From UBA1181 sp045617845 (GTDB lineage: Bacteria; Bacteroidota; Bacteroidia; Bacteroidales; Paludibacteraceae), in NCBI GenBank assembly GCA_045617845.1, contig JAZLJL010000079.1, positions 1 to 23,404 of the forward strand: a stretch of DNA of 23,404 nt, written 5' to 3'. Positions 1 through 7,298 of this stretch are shown here, piece by piece; within the stretch, counting starts at the first letter, position 1; every line of letters begins with the position of its first letter. The position numbers were made by a program, and so were the translations under genes. The notes beneath the pieces were generated by a model. It had not been told where the DNA came from. It saw only the letters and a program-made list of their open reading frames with translations, and did no database searches.

Positions 1-178
1 GGGCTTTTTATGGATACTTTTTGTCTATTTTAATCATTTCCTCAGTCACAATGGAACCCCATTGCTCCTATCGGAAATAATCAAAATATCCTAAAAAGTC
101 TCTCATAAAAATCTCCAATAAAAAAATTTAAACAGCTTCTAAAAACTGGTCAGTCTAATTTTGACGATGTTTTTTGAT

Positions 179-556
179 ATGGCAAAGTTGAATAAGAACA
201 TGATATTTTTCTTTTTGGCTGTGGCGGTGCTTGTGGGCGGGAATATGTTCCTTCTGCATCTGATTTCAGCGCCTGCCGAGGAGTGTAATTGTGCGAAATA
301 TCGGAATAATGGACTTTATTATAAGTACACCTCCCAAGACGTTTTTTATTACGTCGACTCCGTTCAACTACGTAGTACGTCCGAAATGATAGATTCCCTC
401 TATCGGACTGATGGCGAGGAGGCCTGCCGGGAAATGGCGGAAAAGGGTTTCAAAGACCATAATTATGGTAGGAGGTTGAAGTATTTCTCTGACCAAAAAG
501 GAGGATATAGTTTGCTTGACCTGATTGACTCCATGGCGATTGTTTTATCTCATTGA
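179..556 (+). CDS. Small membrane-anchored protein, unknown function
   Basis: This is a 125-residue protein I do not recognise. It begins with a short basic stretch (MAKLNKN) followed by one hydrophobic segment (about residues 8-30), so it is probably a signal-anchored protein with the remaining ~95 residues outside the cytoplasm. The outer part has a CNC motif just after the membrane segment and one more cysteine later. The reading frame is also open to a TTG at 161 and an ATG at 167. I prefer the ATG at 179 because a TAnnTTTG-like -7 element (156-163) covers the TTG and would place transcription start near 170. The stop overlaps the TTG that extends the next gene's frame, and the next gene's ATG lies 11 nt downstream, so the two are probably co-transcribed. 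The 178 nt before the gene hold nothing else I can name except a 6-bp inverted repeat at 49-64. Confidence 0.6.
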   Translation: MAKLNKNMIFFFLAVAVLVGGNMFLLHLISAPAEECNCAKYRNNGLYYKYTSQDVFYYVDSVQLRSTSEMIDSLYRTDGEEACREMAEKGFKDHNYGRRLKYFSDQKGGYSLLDLIDSMAIVLSH

Positions 557-567
557 AAATAAACGAT

Positions 568-1509
568 ATGAATAAGAAGATTCTTATATTTGGGGTACTT
601 GTCCCATTCTTTGTTCTGTTGCTTATCCAATCGTATCTTTATATCTCTATTAGTTCCAAGAACGAGCATATCAATGACACGATCCCTTATATGCGGGAAC
701 ACTGTAGGTATTCTGTGGCGGTGGCGATGGCGGCTAACCGTCTATATGCGTCGAAGGACCTTTCACAAGAAGAACTCGATAGAATAAAACACCAGAGAGA
801 CAGTGTGTTCAATGGCTATCTTTTCCGCCTGAAAATGGACCCGAACCGCTCTTTCTCGGGTTCGCAAGGTGTCCGCATTTACCAACGGAACCATCACAAG
901 TTGTTAGTGTGCAGATATGACAACGAAAGTCTCTACTCAAGCTATGGGTACGTGTCATACAATACGGAAGGGGGAAAGTTCGACCTACAGGATAGTTGCA
1001 GAGCCTTCTATGTGAACGAAAATTACCTGATCAGTTGTGAAGGCTCGTTCAAGGAGAATGGTGAGCCGCTTTTGAATGTGATTGCCTATAATTCATATTA
1101 CGATTCCCGGGATAATACGTTCTATGTCTATGACGTAAAGTCGAATTCCTGTGTTTTTTCTCAAGGAAAGGATTATGTCAGTTACATAGAGAATGGCTAT
1201 TCGGGTGATGGTGGAGGTGATGATGAAGAATCTGAAGATGATGGGGAAGAAGAGGATAGTGGAGAAGATCAATATGATGACCCAGGAAATGGCGATCCTG
1301 AGTATACGGAGGTGCGAAACAGTAGCACATTCGCTTTGGATACCACGCAGTTCGAGAATGGTTATCCCATTATTGTCGAACAAAGGAGAAGAGTGGAACT
1401 TCATGGTGACGATTCAATAGAGACGAATTCGACCCACTATTATCAATTTGACGACCTATATTACCGGGAAGTTGATTCGGAAACCGGTAAGTACTTGGGC
1501 GATGATTGA
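568..1509 (+). CDS. Membrane-anchored protein with acidic low-complexity linker, unknown function
   Basis: This 313-residue protein has one N-terminal hydrophobic segment (about residues 4-26, MNKKILIFGVLVPFF...), then a long hydrophilic region, consistent with a type II membrane anchor and an extracytoplasmic domain. Residues about 211-247 are a Gly/Asp/Glu-rich low-complexity linker, encoded by a purine-rich DNA stretch near 1200-1310. The part after it (about residues 248-313) looks folded and ends in a plain hydrophilic tail. I recognise no enzyme motif or family. The frame extends upstream to a TTG at 553 that overlaps the preceding stop; the ATG at 568 is the likelier start because the hydrophobic anchor follows it directly. 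It probably forms an operon with the preceding small membrane protein, which has the same short-anchor architecture. The next gene converges from the other strand after 49 nt, with no clear terminator between them. Confidence 0.65.
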   Translation: MNKKILIFGVLVPFFVLLLIQSYLYISISSKNEHINDTIPYMREHCRYSVAVAMAANRLYASKDLSQEELDRIKHQRDSVFNGYLFRLKMDPNRSFSGSQGVRIYQRNHHKLLVCRYDNESLYSSYGYVSYNTEGGKFDLQDSCRAFYVNENYLISCEGSFKENGEPLLNVIAYNSYYDSRDNTFYVYDVKSNSCVFSQGKDYVSYIENGYSGDGGGDDEESEDDGEEEDSGEDQYDDPGNGDPEYTEVRNSSTFALDTTQFENGYPIIVEQRRRVELHGDDSIETNSTHYYQFDDLYYREVDSETGKYLGDD

Positions 1510-1558
1510 TGCCTAGTATTGTCTTCTTCCGCGAAATGCGAGTGCCCCATTGTTTTAG

Positions 1559-2887
1559 TCAAGCTGTGGGCTCTAATGATTTAGCTTTCTTTATGGTGCG
1601 CTTCTGTTTCCTATTGTGATGTATTCCAATGATAATGGAAGCGATAATCGGAAATATTAAGAGGATAAAACATGTGATTTTATCGTGATATAAGTCGAAC
1701 TCTCTATTTAGATATGATTGGAGAGGACTATTTTTAGTCCATACGGCAGCTATCCACCAAAATTGAAGGCAAATGCAACAGCAAATCCCTAATAGGTCGT
1801 TCTTTTTATAATTATCATATATGGCGAATTCTATTATGGCGATAAAGAGTATGCTCGCTGCTATTCCCTGGTAATCGCCTGAGAAATACACGACGGCGAC
1901 TATAGGTAGTGTGATCCATTCCTGACACTCGATTTTTTTCTTTTTCCATATCTTTACGATTAAGGCGATAATGATTAAAAGTGCTGTGACGATGCATGCT
2001 TGAAATGGTAATTCCCAGTTGGTGAAATCCTCCCATGATGAATATTGCTCAATTACAATAAGTAATGAGATAGAGAATTGTAGATAAGAGATTATTTTAA
2101 AAGTGGGTGCATTGCTGTTGACGTTAGGGTTCCCTTTTATCCATAAATGTATTGTATAATATAGTGACGAGAATAAAATTGCTATTATTACACAATGTAT
2201 ATTAGACTCGATTCGTAGTAACACAGCTATTAGAATTACGTTGTGGAGTGACATGGCGAAAGGTAAAATTCCAATCCATAATTTGCATAGAAAACGTTCT
2301 TTCTTGATGAAATACAAGTAGGATATGTAGAGGATGATGATTGTTAAGAGAATAAAACCGAATTCTTTGAATAATTCTTTGAATACTTCCGCATCTGTCC
2401 ATATTGATAGTGGCAGTATAAAAAGTGGCATGACGGACGAACGCATGACGATCATTACCAGAACCATCAGTCCTTCCCCAATATACAACATATATGCGTG
2501 AGAATCGTATTGGGGAAATATAAAAGTTAGGAAGAGGGAGGCGAGAAATATGGAATATCCGGCGAAAAGGGCGGTCGTTTCCTTCCAACCCTTGCTGTCC
2601 GTTTTCTTCTTTAACGCATAGCCGCATCCGAATAAGGCGACGCCAAGGGGAAGAAAGATTTCCGCGAAACGGCATATGCTTGGTTGCCCTGTGCATCCGA
2701 AGGCCGAAAAGGGCATGACGATGAATAGGACTAAGACTATTCCTGCCATCTTGAGCGTGTCTAGGGTACAGTACTTTTTTAAGAAAATTTTTTTTGACGA
2801 GCTCCTGGTGACTAGTTGCTCCGTCTCGTTATTTTGCATTTCGTTGTTGTCGTTCATCTTTCCCTTTTTGTTTTTGCGATTATTCAT
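1559..2887 (-). CDS. Polytopic integral membrane protein, unknown function
   Basis: This 442-residue protein has about 13-14 hydrophobic segments spread along its length. They follow a charged, Asn/Lys-rich cytoplasmic N-terminus of about 45 residues, and the C-terminal tail is short and basic (HHNRKQKRTIKKAK). I do not recognise a transporter, polymerase or ligase signature; a Cys cluster (GICCCIC) lies in a late membrane segment. The frame is open to a TTG at 2908, but that codon lies inside a TAnnTTTG-like -7 element, so I chose the ATG at 2887. An ATG at 2857, preceded by a GGGAAAG stretch, is also possible. The gene is divergent from the radical SAM cassette, with 200 nt between starts, and convergent with the two small membrane proteins. 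No function should be assigned beyond membrane protein. Confidence 0.7.
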   Translation of the reverse strand: MNNRKNKKGKMNDNNEMQNNETEQLVTRSSSKKIFLKKYCTLDTLKMAGIVLVLFIVMPFSAFGCTGQPSICRFAEIFLPLGVALFGCGYALKKKTDSKGWKETTALFAGYSIFLASLFLTFIFPQYDSHAYMLYIGEGLMVLVMIVMRSSVMPLFILPLSIWTDAEVFKELFKEFGFILLTIIILYISYLYFIKKERFLCKLWIGILPFAMSLHNVILIAVLLRIESNIHCVIIAILFSSLYYTIHLWIKGNPNVNSNAPTFKIISYLQFSISLLIVIEQYSSWEDFTNWELPFQACIVTALLIIIALIVKIWKKKKIECQEWITLPIVAVVYFSGDYQGIAASILFIAIIEFAIYDNYKKNDLLGICCCICLQFWWIAAVWTKNSPLQSYLNREFDLYHDKITCFILLIFPIIASIIIGIHHNRKQKRTIKKAKSLEPTA

Positions 2888-2905
2888 CTTGCGAATGACT
2901 ATTTG

Positions 2906-2913
2906 CAAAAATA
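2906..2913 (-). promoter_or_regulatory. Candidate -7 element of the polytopic membrane protein gene
   Basis: Read on the minus strand this is TATTTTTG, an exact fit to the Bacteroidota -7 consensus TAnnTTTG, 18 nt before the ATG at 2887. I see no good TTG at the -33 position, so the call rests on one half of the promoter. Confidence 0.3.
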
Positions 2914-3002
2914 TAAAAATCCTTGCTAGAATTCATGTGCCATGCATTTTTTTGACGCTGAACATTTGTTTGTGGAACCTACCTAAAGTTTGATGTGAAA
3001 AA

Positions 3003-3033
3003 TTGTCTCGTTTGGTTGATTTTGTTATTTTTG
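3003..3033 (+). promoter_or_regulatory. Candidate promoter of the radical SAM/zinc-ribbon cassette
   Basis: TTG at 3003-3005 and TATTTTTG at 3026-3033 are separated by 20 nt, matching the Bacteroidota primary-sigma pattern (TTG, 19-21 nt, TAnnTTTG). Transcription would start near 3040, giving a leader of about 50 nt before the ATG at 3088. It is the best-placed promoter for the block 3088-6102. Confidence 0.55.
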
Positions 3034-3087
3034 TAGGAACAGGCTTGTCGTTTTGATGTCGTTTGACAATGCTAATTTTATCATCTT

Positions 3088-3717
3088 ATGAAGAAAAAAT
3101 TATTAGCGATAATAGGTAGCCCGCTGATTTGTTGCTCCAATTCGGCAGCTTCCTCTGTGGATGTGAACGACGAAGAAAAGATGGAACTTATAGGACAGTT
3201 GCAGAAATTGGACACTTTTGTTGTTGAGGGGGAGTATCCTCTGAAGAATTATGCCGCTATGTGCTATACTAGTGCCATCATAAAAGACCCTGAGCCCGGG
3301 CCCGTTCCTGTCCCGCATGTTCCTTGTGACAGATGTGGAACCTGTATCGTACTTGCCGATACCATCAATGATGATATCCCTGTTTTTAAAAGAAATGGAT
3401 ATAAGGTCCAAACTTTATATCTCTGCAAAGCTTGTCTGTTGAAAAAAATTAGGAGAAATAAAGTTGTGACAGACTTCTCGGAAGATGAGTTGGCTGACGT
3501 TTCAAGGGATTATTTCCCTGTCTTGAAAATTAGGAAAAAAGGACAAAGGAAGTATCGCCAAATTATTTTGTGGGATTTCATTTGGCGTTTTAGTCGTGAA
3601 ATCCATTATGTTGCCCTATACTTGGAGTCTGGAATGGAGTCTGATGAAATATTAGAGGATAAGGTCTCCCTGATTGAACAGGTATTAGGGGAACCGTTGG
3701 TGATGAAGGAGAAGTGA
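3088..3717 (+). CDS. Zinc-ribbon-like protein, first of three paralogs beside a radical SAM enzyme
   Basis: This 209-residue protein is clearly related to the products of 4835-5413 and 5431-6102. Shared features in order are a Leu-rich helix (LIGQLQKL, about 34-41), the motif AAMCY with C59, a Pro-rich linker (PEPGPVPVP), then VPCDRCG with C80 and C83, and LCKAC with C113 and C116. Downstream all three share a 'KI...R+I' strand and a terminal 'VLG' motif. The two CxxC knuckles are typical of a zinc ribbon; an extra C86 is unique to this copy. The N-terminus is basic then hydrophobic and reaches ICCSNS at 14-19, which could be a signal peptide or a weak lipobox. Family and function are unknown to me. 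The position directly before a radical SAM/SPASM gene suggests a substrate or partner protein; that is inference. Confidence 0.75.
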   Translation: MKKKLLAIIGSPLICCSNSAASSVDVNDEEKMELIGQLQKLDTFVVEGEYPLKNYAAMCYTSAIIKDPEPGPVPVPHVPCDRCGTCIVLADTINDDIPVFKRNGYKVQTLYLCKACLLKKIRRNKVVTDFSEDELADVSRDYFPVLKIRKKGQRKYRQIILWDFIWRFSREIHYVALYLESGMESDEILEDKVSLIEQVLGEPLVMKEK

Positions 3718-3732
3718 TTTTACGGTATATTA

Positions 3733-3740
3733 TAATTTTG
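3733..3740 (+). promoter_or_regulatory. Possible internal -7 element before the radical SAM gene
   Basis: TAATTTTG fits TAnnTTTG and lies in the 46-nt gap before the ATG at 3764. No TTG stands at the expected -33 distance. The purine-rich AAAGGAAAGTGAGG that follows could serve as a ribosome binding site. Confidence 0.25.
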
Positions 3741-3763
3741 TTCGAAAGGAAAGTGAGGTTTTG

Positions 3764-4804
3764 ATGGAAGATAGTGTGAAATTCCCTAGGACGGCGGTGC
3801 TGGAGGTGACCTATAAGTGCAACCACAAGTGTGTGTTTTGTTCTTGTCCTTGGTATGCGCCCCATTCCGCCTATCCGGTAGGAAAGGAGTTGGACTTGGA
3901 GCAATGGAAACGTGTCGTCGATAAACTCTATGACATAGGTGTCGAGGCTTTCTCCATCACGGGTGGCGAGGCGATACTAAAGCCCGAGACTCCCGATATC
4001 ATCCGCTATATCCGTGAGCAAGGCTTGAAACGTGGCTTGGATAGGAAGATCGTGCTCATCTCCAATGGTAAGGCGATGTCGGAGGATTGGCTCCGTTTCT
4101 TTAAGGAGAACAACATCCACCTTTGCCTCAGTCTGCCGGGATACAAGACCTTCAAGAAAATGACGGGTTCCGACCATGCGGATGGTGTCCTCCATTGGCT
4201 TGAAAGGGCGAAGGAGATCGGTCTCACAACTACTTGCAACATCACCGTCACGAAGATCAACTACGACGAACTTTTCCGTAACATATCGCTGCCGCTCATT
4301 TCGGGTGCGTCCACCGTTCTGCTGAACCGGTTCCTCCCGGGCGGAAGGGGGCTGGAGCACATCGACGAATTGCTTCTTTCGCGTGACCAGGTGAACGGCT
4401 TGTTGGACACTGCTGAAGAGGTGCTTTCTTATGCCAACCGACATGGTAGCCTAGGGACGGAGATTGCCGGTTGTACGCTTTTCGATGATTCTAAGTATCC
4501 TCATCTCCGGTTCGGTTACCGCTGTTCCGCCGCTTCCCACTTTTTTGTGGTCGACCCCGCTGGACAGATCCGTACCTGCAACCATTCCCCTCATGTCGTT
4601 GGAAACGTGCTCTCCGAACCCATGGTGAGCGATACGGCCTACTGGAACCTATTCGCCCACAATGATTATAAGTCTGAGGCATGCGACGGCTGCAAACTGC
4701 GGAGTGATTGCGACGGCGGCTGCAGGGAGGTGGCGAATATCCTGCATGGTGACCCTAAGGCGGCGGATACGAGCTTGGGACATTGTTATATAGTTAAGAG
4801 TTAA
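3764..4804 (+). CDS. Radical SAM/SPASM domain protein, putative peptide or protein maturase
   Basis: This 346-residue enzyme carries the radical SAM CX3CX2C motif at C19, C23 and C26 (YKCNHKCVFC), which binds the [4Fe-4S] cluster that cleaves S-adenosylmethionine, and the GGE motif at 67-69. The C-terminal part is a SPASM domain for auxiliary clusters: C237, C254 and C272 precede a textbook CX2CX5CX3C block at C307, C310, C316 and C320, with a last Cys at C341. SPASM radical SAM proteins usually modify peptides or proteins, for example by forming thioether or carbon-carbon crosslinks, or activate enzymes. The target here is not known; three Cys-containing paralogs flank the gene and are the obvious candidates. 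The TTG at 3761 just upstream is the alternative start; the ATG at 3764 is preferred. Gaps to the neighbours are 46 and 30 nt, consistent with one operon. Catalytic family certain, substrate inferred. Confidence 0.9.
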   Translation: MEDSVKFPRTAVLEVTYKCNHKCVFCSCPWYAPHSAYPVGKELDLEQWKRVVDKLYDIGVEAFSITGGEAILKPETPDIIRYIREQGLKRGLDRKIVLISNGKAMSEDWLRFFKENNIHLCLSLPGYKTFKKMTGSDHADGVLHWLERAKEIGLTTTCNITVTKINYDELFRNISLPLISGASTVLLNRFLPGGRGLEHIDELLLSRDQVNGLLDTAEEVLSYANRHGSLGTEIAGCTLFDDSKYPHLRFGYRCSAASHFFVVDPAGQIRTCNHSPHVVGNVLSEPMVSDTAYWNLFAHNDYKSEACDGCKLRSDCDGGCREVANILHGDPKAADTSLGHCYIVKS

Positions 4805-4818
4805 GATTTAAGAGTTAA
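4794..4818 (+). repeat. Short direct repeat TTAAGAGTTAA, two copies
   Basis: TTAAGAGTTAA occurs at 4794-4804 and again at 4808-4818. The first copy includes the stop codon of the radical SAM gene. It is AT-rich, sits in the 30-nt gap before the next paralog, and may be a leftover of slippage. No function is claimed. Confidence 0.6.
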
Positions 4819-4834
4819 AAATTATAGTCGGGAT

Positions 4835-5413
4835 ATGAAGAAGAGTATATCAGCTTTGCTTGGTGGTATTGCGTTGTTCATGTGTAAAGTATGTTCATCT
4901 TGTGAGACAAAAAACAATGATGATAAGGATAATCTCATTGAAAAACTTAAGAAGCTCGTCGCTAATGATGATGGTTCGAACGAAATCCCTGATTATAACG
5001 CGATGTGCTATGAGCCCGTCGCTCCCTCGGAGGAGGTGCCTTGTTTGCATTGTGGAAAACAGTTGGAGGTTTTTTCCTATGATATGGAGCAAGGTGGTGA
5101 TTATATGGCAACCATCACACAGTATGGGTGGAAAGCCGAACTTGAGTTCCTTTGCAAGGATTGTCTAGTGGATGCTAGCTCCCAAGGTGAGGTTGTTAAC
5201 ACACTTTCGGAGGATGAATTATCATCCCATGATGTGTTTATGACGCTGAAAATCAAGAAGGAACAGGATGCTTCTTTCCGCAGGATTGTTTTTAATGACC
5301 TTGAACACATCTATTGTGTCATTTGTTATTTGGAAGAGGAAAAGACAGGCAAACAGGTGAAGGAGTTTTCTAAGGAAGAGATGGATTTTATTAAGCTTGT
5401 CTTGGGGAAATAA
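4835..5413 (+). CDS. Zinc-ribbon-like putative lipoprotein, second paralog beside the radical SAM enzyme
   Basis: This 192-residue paralog of the products of 3088-3717 and 5431-6102 has the same ordered features: LIEKLKKL helix (about 34-41), NAMCY with C58, a short Pro-containing linker, VPCLHCGK with C70 and C73, and LCKDC with C107 and C110. The spacing between the two CxxC knuckles is identical to the third paralog. Its N-terminus is MKK, then a hydrophobic run, then CKVCSSC ending at C23. 'SSC' is a usual end of Bacteroidota lipoboxes, although the -3 residue is Cys rather than Leu or Val. The acid/Asn-rich stretch after C23 would suit a surface lipoprotein. It starts 30 nt after the radical SAM gene and ends 17 nt before the third paralog, so it is surely in the same operon. 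Candidate substrate or partner of the radical SAM enzyme, by inference only. Confidence 0.8.
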   Translation: MKKSISALLGGIALFMCKVCSSCETKNNDDKDNLIEKLKKLVANDDGSNEIPDYNAMCYEPVAPSEEVPCLHCGKQLEVFSYDMEQGGDYMATITQYGWKAELEFLCKDCLVDASSQGEVVNTLSEDELSSHDVFMTLKIKKEQDASFRRIVFNDLEHIYCVICYLEEEKTGKQVKEFSKEEMDFIKLVLGK

Positions 5414-5430
5414 TTATTAACGATTCTGTT

Positions 5431-6102
5431 ATGAAACGAATCCTAGAATTATTCGGTGATGTGTTGAGTTCGTTGTTCCGTATGTTTTCTCGGAAGAATA
5501 GTTTGTATTACAACGAGAAGCAGGACCTTATTGTCCGCTTGCAGAAGCTGGCGACCCAAAACACGAGGGTGGAGCTCCTTGAGTTCTTGAATGCGATGTG
5601 CTATGACCCAGGGCCGCCTCCGCCCCAAGAGGTCCCTTGCGCTCGTTGCGGGAAGACTGTGATGAGCCGTTACGATAAACTACGGAAGGATGAAGATGAT
5701 ATCTACCAATTTTCGATGTATGGTTATGAGATGGAGAAGTATATGCTTTGTCGTGATTGCATGGACCAGGCTCTCCGAAACGACGAATTTGAGCTGTTGA
5801 AACCATTGGAAGTGGCACTTGACCATGTTGACGATTACGCTTTCCTCTACTCCTTTGTACATATCCGAAGGGGAACGGATATGCCTTTCCGAAAAATCAT
5901 GGTCGATGATAATTGCATGCTTTCCGCTCTCAAATATCTAAAATGTAAGTCCCATGGTAGTCTGCCGGAATGCTATGATGAGGATGCTATGGACAAGTTG
6001 GCTTTTGTCCTCGGCAAGGAGCAAGTGGAGGAGGATTACCTCTTTGAGGATGGACGATGGCGGAAGAGATTATCCGATAGTTCCGAAAGATCCGTTTTTT
6101 AG
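5431..6102 (+). CDS. Zinc-ribbon-like protein, third paralog beside the radical SAM enzyme
   Basis: This 223-residue paralog shows LIVRLQKL (about 33-40), LNAMCY with C57, a strong Pro run (DPGPPPPQEVP), CARCGK with C70 and C73, and LCRDC with C107 and C110. Later come the shared 'FRKI' strand (about residue 150) and VLGK near 195. It differs from its siblings in two ways. Its first 25 residues (MKRILELFGDVLSSLFRMF...) look like an amphipathic helix without a lipobox or cleavage site, so it may stay cytoplasmic or at the membrane. It also has a longer, charged C-terminal tail ending after a WRKR motif. The gene follows the second paralog by 17 nt and is the last gene of the cassette; the next gene converges. 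No family name is known to me. If the core CxxC pairs bind zinc, it is a structural ribbon; whether it is modified by the radical SAM enzyme is open. Confidence 0.8.
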   Translation: MKRILELFGDVLSSLFRMFSRKNSLYYNEKQDLIVRLQKLATQNTRVELLEFLNAMCYDPGPPPPQEVPCARCGKTVMSRYDKLRKDEDDIYQFSMYGYEMEKYMLCRDCMDQALRNDEFELLKPLEVALDHVDDYAFLYSFVHIRRGTDMPFRKIMVDDNCMLSALKYLKCKSHGSLPECYDEDAMDKLAFVLGKEQVEEDYLFEDGRWRKRLSDSSERSVF

Positions 6103-6117
6103 GGTTGGTGGAAATAG

Positions 6118-6231
6118 TGCGAACATAAAGGTGCGGTTGAAGATTATGTGGAACTGATCTTACAGATAATTCTTCTCGAAGATCATCCCGTCCATTTGGA
6201 GAATGGATCTTGGAGGTGGAGAGCGTATGCC
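6118..6231 (+). pseudogene. Possible remnant of a zinc-ribbon paralog C-terminus in a convergent gap
   Basis: The gap between convergent genes holds an open stretch in the same frame as the third paralog, after its stop and one further TAG (6115-6117). Its translation contains LEDHPVHLENGSWRWR, which resembles the tail EEDYLFEDGRWRKR of the third paralog. Over a 27-nt comparison about two thirds of bases agree by eye. This could be a decayed tail duplication; chance similarity is not excluded. Confidence 0.2.
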
Positions 6232-6849
6232 TTATTCGTCACGGCTCTGCCATTGCTCTATGTCGTAAGAGTGGTAGGCTCTGCTCAAACTGGTCAGTTG
6301 GTTCTTCCCTCGGTTAATGAGGAGAGTGTCGTGGACTTTGTTCGAACAGGTTAGTTGGCCCTTGTCTCGATCTATGAGGGGGAGGTCGTGTGTGTATATG
6401 AGCGAGTCGCCTTTCCTCTCGTAGTTCCCTGCGCTTTCAATGGGTAGGGTTATTTTATGCGAGGAAGATCCGCAGCTCCCCACCTTCCCGTCTTTGCCGA
6501 ACAACAGGTAGGTGTGGTAAGAGAATAGTCCGTCTATGTCGCTGTGGCAGGCGATGATGTCATATTGTCTTTGGACGAGGAGGTACATACCACCGCTGTA
6601 TGCGGCGCAGATGATGAGACAGCCCGCCATAATCTGGTTGGCCACTCTCACGCACCTCTCTTCCTTCTTCCTCCTGACAAGGTGGATGAGGCTGGCGATG
6701 ATGGAGCCTGACGCGATGAGTAGGATTACTAATGTTATCGGAAAAAAACAATATGCCAATACCAGCAATCCGCATCCTTCGTTTGAGACGTGGATGAAGG
6801 TTGCCGCTAAGGCGAGTAGGATGACAAATATGGCGCGGGTCTGGTTCAT
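6232..6849 (-). CDS. Small integral membrane protein, third gene of the polymerase operon
   Basis: This 205-residue protein has three hydrophobic segments in its first half (about residues 7-20, 25-57 with a turn, and 73-93), followed by a soluble C-terminal half of about 110 residues rich in charged and polar residues. The soluble part holds two similar short stretches (LPLIDRDKGQLTCSNKVHDTL and LLINRGKNQLTSLSRAYHS), which may be a small internal duplication. I do not recognise the family. The ATG overlaps the stop of the YolD-like gene by 4 nt (ATGA), so the two are very likely translationally coupled. A membrane protein coupled to a translesion polymerase module is unusual; it might be an SOS-type toxin or stress protein, or an unrelated passenger. 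No function is assigned. Confidence 0.7.
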   Translation of the reverse strand: MNQTRAIFVILLALAATFIHVSNEGCGLLVLAYCFFPITLVILLIASGSIIASLIHLVRRKKEERCVRVANQIMAGCLIICAAYSGGMYLLVQRQYDIIACHSDIDGLFSYHTYLLFGKDGKVGSCGSSSHKITLPIESAGNYERKGDSLIYTHDLPLIDRDKGQLTCSNKVHDTLLINRGKNQLTSLSRAYHSYDIEQWQSRDE

Positions 6850-7298
6850 AGAAAATTATATGGGTTGTTTGCTTCGTTTCCGTTTAGGTCGAATATCTCT
6901 CCCTCTATGTGGAGAATCGACCTTAGGGGGATTTTCACGCCTCCTCGGAATATCAGTTCTTGCTCATACTCTTGGAACTTGACGAGGTGATCGGTGATGT
7001 TTTCGATGGCGCCACCCTCTTTTTTTAGGTCCGGTTTGAAATAGGTGACGGTGATGATGGGTTGCTCCTCCGTATGGGTGAGCAGCAGATTCATCTTCTG
7101 GTCAAGTTCGGTGGCCTCCGATTCGTCCACCTCCCTGAATTCGTCCGTCTCCCTCGCCGTCTCCTTGATGGCGTCGCCATGTCCGTTCAACGCCGCGAAT
7201 GGTGCGAACTGGGCTGCCCGGTCTCGTGCGGACATCTGTGGATGTTTCGTTGAGATGGGGTGGGGAAGGTGGATGATGTCGTCGTATTCGTGACTCAT
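6846..7298 (-). CDS. YolD-like protein
   Basis: This 150-residue protein matches the YolD-like family by its N-terminal block: YDDIIHLPHP, then ARDRAAQFAPFAAL and GHGDAIKETAR at about residues 24-48. YolD-like proteins are found beside Y-family polymerases of the UvrX/DinB type and are thought to be accessory factors, analogous in genetic position to UmuD; their biochemistry is not well known. The C-terminal half has the expected beta-rich character, ending in a strand-rich segment near residues 115-140. The start codon overlaps the polymerase stop as ATGA and its own stop overlaps the next start in the same way, so all three genes are likely made from one message. The YolD plus Y-polymerase pair is best known from Firmicutes and mobile elements, so horizontal acquisition is possible. 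Confidence 0.85.
   Translation of the reverse strand: MSHEYDDIIHLPHPISTKHPQMSARDRAAQFAPFAALNGHGDAIKETARETDEFREVDESEATELDQKMNLLLTHTEEQPIITVTYFKPDLKKEGGAIENITDHLVKFQEYEQELIFRGGVKIPLRSILHIEGEIFDLNGNEANNPYNFL

Noticed and set aside
49..64. 6-bp inverted repeat CAATGG/CCATTG as a terminator
   Set aside because: The stem is short and there is no T tract on either side.
3764..4804. Assignment of the radical SAM gene to the named Bacteroidetes rSAM/lipoprotein family (TIGR04133/TIGR04134)
   Set aside because: The idea fits the layout, but the residues around the CX3CX2C motif and the zinc-ribbon core of the paralogs do not match what I remember of that family; a profile search would be needed.
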